A stretch of DNA of 64,000 nucleotides from assembly GCA_964247055.1 (NCBI GenBank), contig OZ176053.1, forward strand, positions 2,294,001-2,358,000. Reading direction: 5' to 3'. The stretch is from Paragordius varius. Lineage: Eukaryota; Nematomorpha. This document shows positions 24,067 through 36,800 of this stretch, piece by piece. The notes under the pieces are model-generated. The model did no database searches, was not told where the DNA came from, and worked only from the letters and a program-made list of their open reading frames with translations. The translations under genes were made by a program, and so were the position numbers. Within the stretch, counting starts at the first letter, position 1. The number at the start of each line of letters is the position of its first letter.

Positions 24067-25239
24067 CCATATACAATACACCATTAAATAAACCTACTAT
24101 AGTTCTTCCTGGTAATTATCATTTTTAGGCTCTTTTTGGCAATGTTAACGAGAATAATCAAGAGTTATTTTCATTGTCGTATTATTTACAATCCTATGTA
24201 TGAAATTTCTTAAAATATTTATTGTGCCCATCTGTTTATAGTATCCCACCGGATTTTTTAAGTTTAAAATAAGGCCTGTAAAACCATTTGTGATTGTAAT
24301 TAACAATATATTTCATGCTATTTTAACAACATTAATATTTTTTATATAAAAATAGCATCTTCTATAGGATAATTAGAATGCGAAAAAGATGTACAGCTGT
24401 ATTTGAAATCTGATGGATTCAAGTTCGCTACCATAACCATTTTTTTAACCCTTTGAGAATAACTAAATTAATAAAAAAAGTGATGATTTTGAGCACAAAT
24501 AAAGATCTTATTTTAGATGTAGCTATAATTTTGTACAATCATTCATGGGAGTTATGAGATAAATATCTTTTTTTAAAAATATAATTAAGGAATATTTGTT
24601 AAAAATAATTAATTGCTTTAAAATTCGATTTCTGATATCTAATAAATTATTTCCAATTTTAATCGAATGATGGTATACTTCTATCAACTAGCATCACAAT
24701 CGTAATGCGTAAAATTTATCTGTTTTCCTGTAAAAAATGATAAAAATTTAAGATCAATATCATTAAACTTATATTAATGTTAAAATCCCCATAGAAAGCT
24801 TATTTGGATATATGAGTTTATGTAGTTTAAGAGTATTTACTCAAAAAATTAAATAACTCAAATAAACTTTGCATGAATCCTGCAGTTACAGGACATGGAA
24901 TTAAAAACTTATTACTACAAAGGACTAATAAGAATTTATCTACTAAAGTTATTTAACGGTGATCGGCCTATAAAAAATAAATTTATTAATTTTTTAAATT
25001 ATTTTAACCATTTATTTTCAATCAAATAAATCTAGAAAACAATGCTGCAAACAAATAAGTGTTGAATAATTGACATACCAGCAAACTGTAGTAACTTCCA
25101 TAAGATATGACTTTATTTTTATATAATTTAGTTATCAACAATTTAAGTTTTCCTTTGCATAAAAAATATGCACATTCATAGATTGTAGATATAAAGTGAA
25201 AAGCGTGATACACCTTATTTTTTGTAAAAGATTTTAAAA
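24067..25239. other. AT-rich spacer, nothing recognised
   Basis: No open frame of coding character, RNA gene or delimitable repeat was seen between the hAT element and the first hAT-type MITE of the next cluster. Confidence 0.55.
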
Positions 25240-25471
25240 CAGAGGTGGCCAACATAAGCTTCGCGCGCATTTTTGGATCAGGAAATGTTAGCCGCATTCG
25301 CAAAATACTTCCAAATATTTTTACCATTTATTTAAATAATTTTCGCTCATTGCCAAAATTTGGAATTCAGAAAATTTGCTTAATAGAATCATTTTTACTT
25401 AGATTTCGTAAAATTTTGTATTCGAGTGGGCTGCAGAAATATTCCAAAGGACCGCATGATGGACATCCCTG
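25240..25471. mobile_element. 232-bp hAT-type MITE
   Basis: The ends CAGAGGTGGCCAAC and GATGGACATCCCTG are imperfect inverted repeats of the CAGNGGTGTCCAAC class. The possible target duplication TTTTAAAA/TTTTACAC is poor. Inner 'GGACCGCATGATGG' is shared with the other copies. Confidence 0.65.
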
Positions 25472-25669
25472 TTTTACACATAATCGTCATTAAATAGTAT
25501 TACCACATTATTTTTTAAGCCAATATTTTATTATGGAATATAATTATTTAGTAAATTTTTAGAGGAATGTTATCTTTCCATAACTCCGAGAGGGATATTT
25601 ATTTAAACAAAGTTACAGTAAATGGTTAAACTTGATAAATATATAAATTTTCATCGATAAATGTGTCAT

Positions 25670-25910
25670 GATTCTCACGGTGCTTTTGTTTTGTGCCTTA
25701 CGAAAGATTTATAAATGTTATTAGACTTTTATGTGGATAGATATATTAAAAAATCGTAAAATTTGCGCGCATTAGGTTTTATTATAAGTTAATGCATTAT
25801 TAAATATATGATACATCATATGCTACATAAAAGCAAAATAATATTTTTTATAAAGTTTTAATTTTTAGATGTAGGCTCCGAAAGTCTCAAAATTTTTGGC
25901 CCTTTTGAAA
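25670..25910. repeat. Dispersed repeat with 'GGCTCCGAAAGTCTC'
   Basis: Shares 'GGTGCTTTTGTTTTG', 'GTTATTA.ACTTTT' and 'TTTTTAGATGTAGGCTCCG' in order with about 890-1100 and with 44590-44820, and part of it lies inverted near 45330-45500. Non-coding; termini not resolved. Confidence 0.6.
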
Positions 25911-25973
25911 TAAGTCAAGTTTCTTGAAGTAAGCTCAAAAATGTGCGATACTATTTTTTATTAAATGCTAGAT

Positions 25974-26499
25974 CAGGGGTGTCCAACATGCGGCCCGCAA
26001 AAATTTGGCTGATTACCTAATAAATCCGAATTCCACAATTTCAAAAATATGTTCACAAAGTACCAGTAAAATCGGTGTTTTGTAAACCATTTTTCTGAAT
26101 AAATCTTTCTAATTTTTAACGTACCAGCAAAAATCCGTCAAATAAATAGTAGTTATATATTCGCCATTTTTTTACAAACTTCCTAATATTACGCTGACAA
26201 TGTTCAAAATTATTTTTACATCTTGTATTTATCATAAAAATAAAACCGTTTTTACTGACTGAAAAAACGTTTTTTCTACAGGGAAATGGTATATTGTATT
26301 TTTCGCAAAAACGGATATTTAAACACGAACAAATAATTAAATTTAAATCATGGTACTCGCCAAACAATGAAAAGGGCGGTTGATAATATTAAAATTTGGC
26401 ATATTTGCAGATATTTATGCTCCGAATAAGGCAGCAAAAAACTTTATGCATAAAAAACAAGCATTTTTAGGCCATCTCGGCCCGTAGCTTGTACCACTG
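25974..26499. mobile_element. About 526-bp hAT-type MITE or composite
   Basis: The left end CAGGGGTGTCCAACATGCGG and right end TAGCTTGTACCACTG (reverse complement CAGTGGTACAAGCTA) are of the same class as the other hAT-type MITEs. No matching target duplication was seen, so the two ends may belong to different copies. Confidence 0.5.
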
Positions 26500-26512
26500 C
26501 TTCAAAATAGCA

Positions 26513-27640
26513 TAAAATGCCGGTTTTGAAGTGGCACCGGTTGACGCAAAATGGGCGAAATCCTATCCTCCAGGCTAGAATCGAACAATGACTGTACAAC
26601 CACATAGATTCCCATCTTTAAAACTTACCGGAAGAATTTTTATAAACTGTGACCAACTGGGCTCTTGAAGAGCTGATGAACGCGATAAGGATTATACCCT
26701 AAAAACCTCGAACACTTTTAAGCTCCTGACAACAAGGAAACGCACCAAAGTTACTAATCCTCCGTTAGAGACCAACGCAAAACTCACTCCCTGCTAACGA
26801 TGACATCGGTACCGCTGATATTTGAGGGCACCAAATTCAACTTTTATTTGAACCGGATACTTTGCTCCAGATAGAATGGTACTATTGCGAAGTCGGTAGT
26901 ATTTTAAGGTTAAACCCCACTGCAGGATAAGGTATAAACTTTTATTTTACAACACTCTGTTAAAGTCAATTGGTATTAATGTAATATCTAAAACTAAATC
27001 TGTTTATGGTAAACACCTATATTACAGTTAATTAATAATATGGACTGCTTCTTACAGATATCCCAAGAACAAAACGTACCACTGAAAGCCTAAATCATGC
27101 AAGACGCTACTCTGACCAGACTATTAGCCAATCATTATGAGACGACATCCTAAGTACAACTGAAACATGGTCGTAGGAAGGGTAATATTGACGCTTGTAT
27201 CTCTAAAATTGGCCTACCTTAAAGGCCACACTCATTTAGTAGCAAAAGAAAACCCCTTCCACACCAAAGATAAAATTAAAATTAACCCTACATTTGACCT
27301 GTCATAAACCTTTGACATTACTTTTTAAAGTAAGGATCAAACCCTATTTGTATGGTTATTTAAACTCAAATATTGCTTTTACCTACCTACAAGGCAAAAT
27401 TAACATTTCTTTTAATATATATTTATTAACTCATATTAACACATCTAACATGAAGACATTTATATATGTATGTAGATACTAACGTCAAACCCAACCCCCG
27501 ATGTGTCTCCCCGCTCTGAAGCTCAATGCCTACGGGTGAGTAGGGATTGCCTTGACCGCAGGTGGCCAACGATCTTCCGAAGCTACACACTCTAATTGTT
27601 TACTTGTAATTTTACAATATATTTAAAGATTCTAGATTTT
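26513..27640. other. GC-richer unclassified stretch, probably a decayed mobile element
   Basis: Base composition differs clearly from its neighbours, with runs such as 'GCGATAAGGATTATACCC', 'GATGACATCGGTACCGCTG', 'CCCCGCTCTGAAGCTCAATG' and 'GGGATTGCCTTGACCGCAGG'. All frames are closed and no family was recognised. The compositional contrast suggests a transferred or repeated element rather than host spacer. Confidence 0.4.
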
Positions 27641-27687
27641 AACAAAAATTTTAAAATATGCTGGTTATGATACATTCATTAATTTAA

Positions 27688-28442
27688 ATGTATTCGCCTG
27701 AAGATTTCTTTGGTTGCTATCTATTGTATAATTTAAATCCTAAACACAAAGGCAAAACATACATTGGTTTTACTAATGATCCAAATAAACGCATAAAACA
27801 ACACAATCAAGGATTTTATTCTGGGGGTGCCAAAAAAACTCATAATAAAGGCCCATGGGATATGGTACTAATAGTTTATGGGTTTCCTAACAAAATCTGT
27901 GCTTTGCAATTTGAATGGGCTTGGCAAAATCCGAAATGTTCCAGAAATCTTAAACATCTTACTTTGTTAAAAGATAGAAAAGAAACTTTATTTAAATATG
28001 CAATCAGAATAATGACAAACATGGTAAACGAACCACCTTGGAACCGAATGCCTCTAAATATAAGTTGGTTGAATGATAATTATACGGTTTAATTAATATA
28101 TAATTTAGATTGATTTAAACAAAATACCTTCTCATATCCCTATAAAATCAGAAAAAATTGTTTTTTCTAAAACCAAACCCACGCCTTTAATCGTTCCCCA
28201 AGAGGATTTATGTTACCTTTGTAACAATTCAATAGTATATGTGATTTACTAAATTTTAGATTATAAATGATAGAATTATTTGCCCAAATACGGCATGTAA
28301 ATGCCAAACTCATCTACAATGTTTATCAAGCAATTTTTTGCAACAGAGCGGTGAATTAAACGAAATTTTGCCCATAAAAGGAGCTTGTCCTGCTTGTAAA
28401 CTCATGTTTCTATGGGGACAAATTATTCAATCTAATAAATAA
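27688..28442 (+). CDS. SLX1: SLX1 structure-specific endonuclease subunit, 3 exons
   Basis: The exons are 27688-28086, 28109-28234 and 28260-28442, separated by introns of 22 and 25 nt. The protein is 235 residues, as usual for SLX1. With SLX4 it forms a nuclease that cuts branched DNA (Holliday junctions, flaps) in the nucleus. The GIY-YIG domain fills residues 8-95: 'FFGCYLLYNLNP', 'TYIGFTNDPNKRIKQHN' with catalytic Arg35, 'GPWDMVLIVYGFP', and 'ALQFEWAWQ' with metal-binding Glu76. The C-terminal zinc finger starts at C168-x-x-C171 (LCYLCNNS), continues 'CPNTACKCQTH', and ends 'GACPACKLMFLWGQIIQ', as in human SLX1. Both catalytic residues and the zinc ligands are present, so the gene looks functional. 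The stop codon overlaps an AATAAA at 28434-28439. It is tail to tail with TRM10, stop codons 28 bp apart. Confidence 0.94.
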
Positions 28443-28470
28443 AATGTCCATATATAAATTTTAATTTATA

Positions 28471-30804
28471 TCACGTTTTTTCATCATTATCAGTAGTTGT
28501 AGGAATAGCATTTAATAATTCAATTTTGCTGTCAGAATCTTCCTGTTTATTAGTGTTTGTAGTTTTTTCTTTAACTTGAATATTTTTGCGTTTAGGTAGG
28601 ACACTGATAAATGCTTCAGTCCAATTTGGATTTTGTATATAATTGACTAGGATATGGAAGACGTGATCAATCGTTAGGACTTTGGTTGTTTTCATTTGCA
28701 AATATTGTGCTAAGGGTAGTTTTGCGTGATTTATCCCCATTTGCAGACATTGACTAAATGTAAAATTTCGATAAGTAAGTTTTATACAATTTAAACTTCA
28801 TTGAACACTTTAAGTTAGTCCTTGAACATTACAAGTTGGTCCGTTGACTTTTTGTTACTTTAACTTTTATCAATCAAATTGTGTATCATTCATCTATTTT
28901 ATCATTCTTTTAATCCTTTAGATATCATATAAACCATTTGCACTTCAAGAGTGTCCTTGTATATTCAAGTTGGTACTTTAATTTTTTGTTTGGTCATTAA
29001 CTTTATCAATCGAATCGTGTAACATTAATCTATTTTATCATTTTTAACCAATTTACTTTATTTATAAGCCTTTAAATGAAATTATTTTTAATGAAATGTT
29101 CAGAAATCGTATATATTTATTACTTTCTTAAAAAGGATTTTTATATTAAAAAGATTTAGCACCAAAATTAAAATATATAAGTGTAAAAACATTTATAAGG
29201 TATTAATTTTTTAAAAAGGAAAAAAATAGTTTGAAAAAAAGTAATTTTGAATAGAAAATTAGATAAAATAAAATAATACATGCAAAAATTATGATTAACT
29301 CCAGTAAAAATTTAAGGACCAACTTGAAGTGTTCAAGGACCAACTTGAGAAGTGTAAACTATATAAAAAATTGTTAAATTTATGCTTATTTTTTTGCTCC
29401 ATAATTTAAAATTGATTTAGAGTCTTTATATACCAATCCTTTGCTCGCTAATTGTAATTAATATCAAAATTAATTATATAGGTATGAGAGTAAGGGAAAA
29501 GGGGACAATTAATTGGTTATTAATACAATACGAGATTTTTTTTACGAAAACAAACAAAATTTCCATATTTTGAGTTTCTTAAACTAAATGTGGTAGCACA
29601 ACTATTTTAGTCTCAAAAAGTCATTATGACTGATTTTTGTATTTATGGTGAAAAAAATATTTTTGAGCACATAATTTATAAAAAGCGGGTATTTTTGATT
29701 AAAGTTACCTAATTGGTTATTTGTTCAAAAAATATATGTCAAAAAATCAAATAAGGTTCGATGAAATTTAACCATGGTTCCTGTTAATAAAGATTGGTTT
29801 AAAAGTATTTTATAAACATTTAATTTGATATCATAAAATATATATATCTTACTTATATGTATGGAATTTATTGCGATTATGATCAACCAAACCCCCAATC
29901 ACATACGTATGTTTACTGGAAATGGTGTCAAGCGTATTTTCAGAATCACTCGTTAAATATATGATATCAGACTTGGGGAAATGATTCATAAAATGATCTT
30001 CATATAATTGAACCTATGAAATTATTAAAATATAGTAAAAGCTATAACATAAATAGCGCATTTTAAAAGGTAAACGCTTGATTTATCTCATAAAATTAAC
30101 CAATTTTGTGCTATATAAAGAATAAAAATAAAATATACAGAGTTGCTTAAATTTAGTAGCGAAGGAATTTAGGGGTTATTGACCATGTATTTAACGAATG
30201 AGCTATATTTGAAAAAATTGGGCATAATATATTTTAGACTTTTAAAGCTTTATGTTTTCAAATTTTAATTTTACAGCAATTTTCTTACTTTCCAATTAAC
30301 GCTATTTTGTTCATCTAAAAGCGATCGAACATTTTGGCTTACGCCGGATGCGTGAAGGTTAATAGGGTTTGTAAGGCGTCTATTAATAGCATAACATCTT
30401 TGAAATTGTTTCAGGGCCTTTTTTGCTTCCTAAATAAAAGATAACCATTATTAAAAACTTGTTCGGTCATTAAATCAAACGAGGAAAAGTCAATGACGAT
30501 ATTTACTGCATCACTATTTGGTTGATTACTTTTTAATTTTTTCCGTTTAATAATTTTGCCATTTAATTTGGCAAATTTGTTTTTACGCTTTGCTCTTTCG
30601 TTCAATCTGAAAATAAAAGTGAACATTATACCTAAATTCCTTCTTGTTTGCTAGCCAAGCCATTTTTCTCAAAATCTTTTTTTGATAGGATTTTGTCTGC
30701 TTTTCGAGAATACCATTAAGGTAGACGTAGTTTTTGCGATCGTTATCATTTGAAAAGTCAATTTTATCCAGCTCCAAATTTTTTAAATCTTCAATTTTGT
30801 GCAT
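28471..30804 (-). CDS. TRMT10A: TRM10 tRNA (guanine/adenine-9-N1) methyltransferase, 5 exons
   Basis: The exons are 30804-30632, 30606-30459, 30429-30289, 30013-29853 and 28753-28471; introns 1 and 2 are 25 and 29 nt. The protein is 301 residues. TRM10 is a SPOUT-fold, SAM-dependent enzyme that methylates N1 of purine 9 of tRNAs. The N-terminus is Lys-rich and RNA-binding (residues about 35-85, 'KKILRKMAWLANKKEF', 'RAKRKNK'). The core shows 'VIDFSSFDLM', 'FQRCYAINRR', 'DIIYLTSDS', 'YVIGGLVDHN' (conserved Asp about 198) and 'MGINHAKLPLAQYL', then 'VLTIDHVFHILVNY' and 'WTEAFISVLPKRK'. All are TRMT10A signatures, and the tail is polar. The nuclear/cytosolic A form fits better than mitochondrial TRMT10C because of the Lys-rich N-terminus and the acidic tail. 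Intron 4 (1.1 kb) holds 21-bp-repeat MITEs. The start codon overlaps that of PRMT5 on the other strand. Confidence 0.93.
28785..29360. mobile_element. Nested or duplicated 21-bp-repeat MITEs in TRM10 intron 4
   Basis: Two left-end arrays follow each other (about 28795-28850 and 28936-28985), both with 'CTTCAAG'/'GTCCTTGAACA' units and the same following sequence (TCTATTTTATCATT). One right-end array lies at about 29315-29350 (AAGGACCAACTTGAAGTG twice). This suggests a copy with a duplicated or nested left arm, of the same family as 19562-20189. Confidence 0.65.
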
Positions 30805-30808
30805 GATG
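30802..30808. promoter_or_regulatory. Overlapping divergent start codons of TRM10 and PRMT5
   Basis: The sequence CATGATG contains the TRM10 ATG read on the minus strand (30804-30802) and the PRMT5 ATG on the plus strand (30803-30805, or the second at 30806-30808). Each gene's 5' leader and promoter must therefore lie within the other gene's coding region, or one of the genes uses another start. Confidence 0.6.
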
Positions 30809-33800
30809 ATTAGTGAAATTATGGATATGTTTGCATGCGGTTTAAATTCAAAAAATTTTCCGGAAAATTACAAGTATTAATTGTACATTAAATTTTAGAT
30901 TCGATTTTTTGGTTAAAAAATTTGAATTAACTGAAACTCAAAACGATGCGGAAAATATCTTAGAATTGTCACACATAGATTTGAATGCTACTTATGATGA
31001 ATTAAAACAAGTTTTGAGTTAATAATTTCTTAGATTTTAAACTTTAAAGCCTTATATGCTCAACATTTTAGTTATCCTGCAATTTTAATCAATTGTCCTG
31101 AAAATGCTCCAATTTCGATGATTCAAATATTGAATCAAATTATATATGACGATTTATTTAATGTACAAATCGTGCTTCGCTTCACATCTACCGAAAGCTC
31201 GTTTAATTATTTATCAAACGAAGCATGGAAACGGTTTTTTGTTTTTTTGAAATATAATTTTTTAGGTGGACAAAAATTATCTCACTTCTGAAAAATAGCA
31301 TTGTGGGAACTTCAAGCGTTGGGACGACTTCAAACAACATTCATTCTCAAAAAATTCAGCTTGCCTTAGATTTAAACTTTTTCAGTAAAAAGGCTCGTTA
31401 TATGATAATATTTTAATATAAAGTTTTTATTTGTTCTTTTTTTAAATTGTATCTTATAAATACAGCATCGAACTGTGAAAATGCAAACTGTGCAGGAGAC
31501 GGTATTGTAGTGCATAATCCTTCATTAAACCATACCAGTGATCCATTTGATAAATGGTTATGTGAACCAATCAAATACATTGTTGTAAGTAGCGATTGTT
31601 TTGTCCTAAATAAAAAGGGCTACCCTATTTTCCCCAAAATCCTACAACACACATTTCAAAGACTGTGTCGGGTTAGTTTTTGTCATTACTTAATAAATGT
31701 ATATTATAATAATAATAATACAGTCATTACTTTATTGTGCGCATTAATAAAAAAATGATTTTTTATATTTGGATAATTTTTTCAACCTTAAATTTTTAAA
31801 CGAAATATGCATTTTTTTTTAAAAATGACTTATTTGGACATTCATAATCAAGCATAATTTAAAAAATGTTAACGCGCAATTTATTGGCTAAAATATGTGG
31901 GAAAAAGATTTCTCTTTAATAGTTCATCCCTTATTAACGCATTTTAACTAATACGCGGCCTTTTGATTAAATCTTTTTTGACGGATTAAAAATATAACTT
32001 ATATTTAATTTACAATAATTTGCATGAAAAAAATCGAATTTATCATATAATTTATAAGATATTATTAATCTTTTATTTTTACAAATTTCATTAGTTATAA
32101 AAGTATCAAGTTTACATTGATTTTATATATATAAAACCAAAAAAAATCAGTTTTATTATTATTTTAACTTATAAATTGAATGGTGTTGCACAAAAAAAGT
32201 CGCAAAAATTTATTTCGACGAAAGATTTAAACAGGGGGAATTCACGGAAATGTCCACACAAAAAAGTTTACTATATTTAACATTTCCAAATTATAGGTTT
32301 TTCATAAATTTTTATTTTATTTATAATATAAATTTATCCAATTTTCATTCATAAGAAGAACCTATCACGACCTAATATTGTTTGCTTAAACTAATATACC
32401 CTTTTTCAGTCAAAGGCTACATTTCATATTCTCAAACAAACGCAACATTTTTTCAAGCAAACCCAACTAAAAAAATGTTGCTTATGCATGAAATTGTCTT
32501 CGCTTGAAAAAATGTATAAGCTTTCGTTGACAGTATTACAATGAAATATTAGTTAAACGACATTTCTTTTCTCGAATTTAATAATATTCATTTCAATTTA
32601 TTATAAAACTTTAAATTATTATAGATTTGCCCATACTATATATTCCAAGTGGTAGAAACCAATGATGGCACACCAATCCCCTTTTCCAAAGCACTCAATG
32701 TTTATTACGAATATTTAGAACATTTATGGAAGGTTTTTCCCCCCTCACATCATTTTATTTTTCCAGTTTTTGTTTTAAAATGAGGCTTAAAATTCAAACA
32801 TATATATATCATTTACAATTCTAATACACACCCTTAAACAATTCTAATTTACCCTTGATTCAAATTCACCCTCAAACAATTCAAATTCACCCTCAAACAA
32901 TTCAAATTCACCCTCAAACAATTCAAATTCACCCTCAAATAAACATTATATGTTTTTTTAAGATTAATAAAATTTACCTATATTTTTATATATTTCTGAA
33001 TAATAAAATTATGTTTTAAATTAAAATACGATTGAAAAAAATAATAAAGTATGGTATAAAGATATAATATATATTAATAATGACTCAATATTAATTCGAA
33101 AACATATAATTTATTTTAAGGGTGAATTCGAATTGTTCAAGGGTTGAACTGTAAATGGTATGTATATATTTATATATATATATATATATATATATAGGCT
33201 TATCATACCCAAAACCCGTATAATGAGATAACATCGGGATACGAGGATGTATTACAATACCCATTACAAGTAAGTTTTGGGCTTTTTTTTCAAATTTATA
33301 ACTTTTTTAAATTAACTTTTATAATAATTTTAGCCATTAAAAGATAATCTTGATGCCCACACCTATGCAACGTTTGAAAAAGATGGGCCAAAATATGCAC
33401 AATATGAAGAGGTAATTATATATCCAATCACACATTCATTTTAACATCAAACTTAAAAAATGATTACAAAAAATATTGCCTGAATATTTTAAAAAAAACG
33501 CCTATTTTTAAAATTGTAAGAAAAAAAACCATTAAATTACTAAAATTTGTACAAAAGTGTTAAACACTAATACAAGAGTTTATTTTTACGATATTTAACC
33601 TTAATATTATATATATACTTTTTAGGCTTTGTATTATGCCTTGCTTGACAGTGGATGTAATCAAAACGAACCCAATTCCCAAATAATGTATGTATTGTTT
33701 CATTATTTCAGATTAAATTTGAAAAATTTAAAATGAATTTTTTTTCTTTTAGAAATGTTATGATAGTTGGGGCCGGGCGTGGCCCATTAATTACCGCAAC

Positions 33801-36800
33801 GTTAAATGCTGCAGCAAGATCTCAACGCTCTGTATATGTAATTGGGGTAGAAAAAAACCCATATAGTTTTCTTAGGTATATATATATGCTTTTAAATTTA
33901 CGTATAAATTTATTAAAATAAAACAATATTATCACTTTTTTAGCAATAAAAATATACTTTTTTTTCATTCATGAAAGTACTTTTATTACACCAAAGCAAT
34001 TGTTTTCTTGTTTTTTGTTTTATTTTACCATTTAAAGATTATATGTTCATATTGCTTTTATAATTTAGTCTACAAGAAAAATTGAAGAATGATGTATTAT
34101 GGTCTAAAAATTACGTTTCTCTTGTGATTGGAGATATAAGAAATTTGAATGGTTGTCTTTTTTATCATTCCGATGCCTTAGTACAGGATGCACACGAGAT
34201 GTTACAATCTTTGGAAAAAGTAATATTTCGTGTTGAGTTTTAAGTTTTGCCAAAAATCTAATCAATAAAGCATTTGATTAGGGTGCAATTTAAATTCACC
34301 CTTAAACTTCAAATTCAATCTTAAAATATATATAATATGTTTTTGGCCTGGTATAAAACTCATCATTATTCTGAATTATTTCTTTATGACATAGCCATAT
34401 TATTTAGTATCATGTTAATTCAACCGAATTTTATTGTTTAAAATATAAAAAATATAGGATATTTCAGACATTTAAAAACACATAAATTATTTTAGGATTA
34501 ATTTGAATTGTTCAAAGATAATTTTGAGTTTGTGTTAGGAGCCCTAACAGGCGATTGTTTTTTTATTAACTTTACATAAAGACTGATGTGAATTTAAGTC
34601 AGTAAGATAGTAAGACGGTAAGACAGTAAGATAGTAAGACGGTAAGACAGTAAGATAGTAAGACAGTAAGCATAAGACAGTAAGATATTTGTATAAAAAA
34701 CATACATTCGTGATAAGTCTGCTAATAGGAGACTTATCAAAATTTCAAAGTATTATAACTTGAAAAATATTGCATCTTTTTGAATTCTGTAAACTGGAGG
34801 ATTGAAAGTCAGGTATCCTTTACAAATAATATATAGGGTTGAGTGAAAATGCCTAATTCTTTCGACACGAACTGAGTTTACTAAACTCCAAAAATTGTAT
34901 AAAACTAAAAAATATATAAAAAATCTTGGGTATTATAGAAGAAAATGGCATCTATACCATTGTTTATTATTTGGTAAATATTTTTTTTATATTTTTACAG
35001 TTTTAACAATTTATTTTAAAAAAATTGTACTTCATGGTTTTGACAACAACAAAAATAAATATAGCTAAATATTATTATAATAAATTTGAATTTTGTATTC
35101 TAAAATCAGCTTTTAACCCGATAATAACCGTTTTCCCCTAAAATTTTACATGCAGAACGATATCAGATCCAGGGAAGTTTTGGTGGAATTACTTGAAAAG
35201 TAAATTATTAATAAATAATTAAAAATTTTTAGATCATCCCTTCCATATTAATATATTAGATATATTAGTTAGCAAATCAACTATTTTTTTATTGACTTCA
35301 AGTATTTGTTGTGTGTTTATAAAATTAGTGTACATCAAATCACTAAGGGAGAGTTTTGATGTGTTTAAATATTTTTCTATATAAAATACAAAATGATGTT
35401 TAGTAAATAATAAACAAATTATCATATTCTCCAACATTACTCTATCAAAAGAAGGTACATATTTAATAATTGTATGAAATACTTTCTGTAGCCTCTTGAT
35501 CTTTTAGAGTTTTTCCAGCCTCAATAATTTTTATATTTTCTTCAATTTCACGAATATGTATGCCTTCTCCAGCCTCACGATTTTGTATGCCTTCTGCCGG
35601 CGGTGGTTGTATAATAATTTCTTCACCCTCCTCGTCCATAATCATCTCCGTACTGGAATTTATGGAAGTATTTTCATCTAGTTCCTCCTGAGCACTATTA
35701 AGATAGACAGAAGGACACTCATTTATGATCTAATTGTTAATGCCTGAGCCCATGGAATCTACATATATATTTCAATGCAAACTACTTAATATATAAGCAG
35801 CTGAAATTCGCCATCACAATCATTGGATTTATTTTTACTAAATTTATTTAAGGATAAAATTTTTTGGATATCTGTATATTATTTAATAATATTAAACCAA
35901 ACGTATCAAAATTATTGCCTTGATTTTTATGACCTTGTATTTCGCTACTGGATGAATATTCAAGTAATGAGTATAATTTTTTTTCATATTCCAGAAAAAT
36001 AGGTGGCTTTTTGTTTCCAGTTTGTTTCATTTTTTGCAACTTCTTTTTAATCGTATATTTAATATTAGTAAACATCTTCTGTAACTGTTTTAAGTTCTGG
36101 CCATCATTAACTTTTGTTATATATTCACTAAACAATAAATCCCATTGATCTTTGTGCATAACTAAACTGTTGGATTTTCTAGAATATAATATTGGAAATT
36201 TTATATAGAAAAATATTTGAACACATCAAAACTCTCCCTTAGTGATTTGATGTACACTAATTTTATAAACACACAACAAATACTTAAAGTCAATAAAAAA
36301 ATAGTTGATTTGCTATATCTAATAAATTAATATGCAAGGGATGATCTAAAAATTTTTAATTATTTATTAATAATTTACTTTTCAAGTAATTCCACCAAAA
36401 CTTCCCTGGATCTGATATCGTTCTGCATGCAAAATTTTAGGGGAAAACGGTTATTATCGGGTTAAAAGCTGATTTTAGAATACAAAATTCAAATTTATTA
36501 TAATAATATTTAGCTATATTTATTTTTGTTGTTGTCAGAACCATGAAGTACAATTTTTTTAAAAAAAATTGTTAAAACTGTAAAAATATAAAAAAAATAT
36601 TTACCAAATAAGAAACAATGGTATAGATGCCATTTTCTTCTATAATACCCAAGATTTTTTATATATTTTTTAAGATTTATACAATTTTTGGAGGTGTTTA
36701 GTAAACTCAGTTTCGTGTCGAAAGAATTACGCATTTTCACTCAACCCTATATATTATTTGTAAAGGATACAATACCTGACTTTCAATCCTCCAGTTTACA

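Noticed and set aside
26116-26367. 83-codon minus-strand frame inside the hAT-type element at 25974-26499
   Set aside because: No transposase motif; it lies wholly inside a non-autonomous repeat.
32829-32940. Regular 21-bp repeats resembling a CRISPR array
   Set aside because: The units are directly abutting without unique spacers, and they form the arm of an inverted-repeat MITE in a eukaryotic intron.
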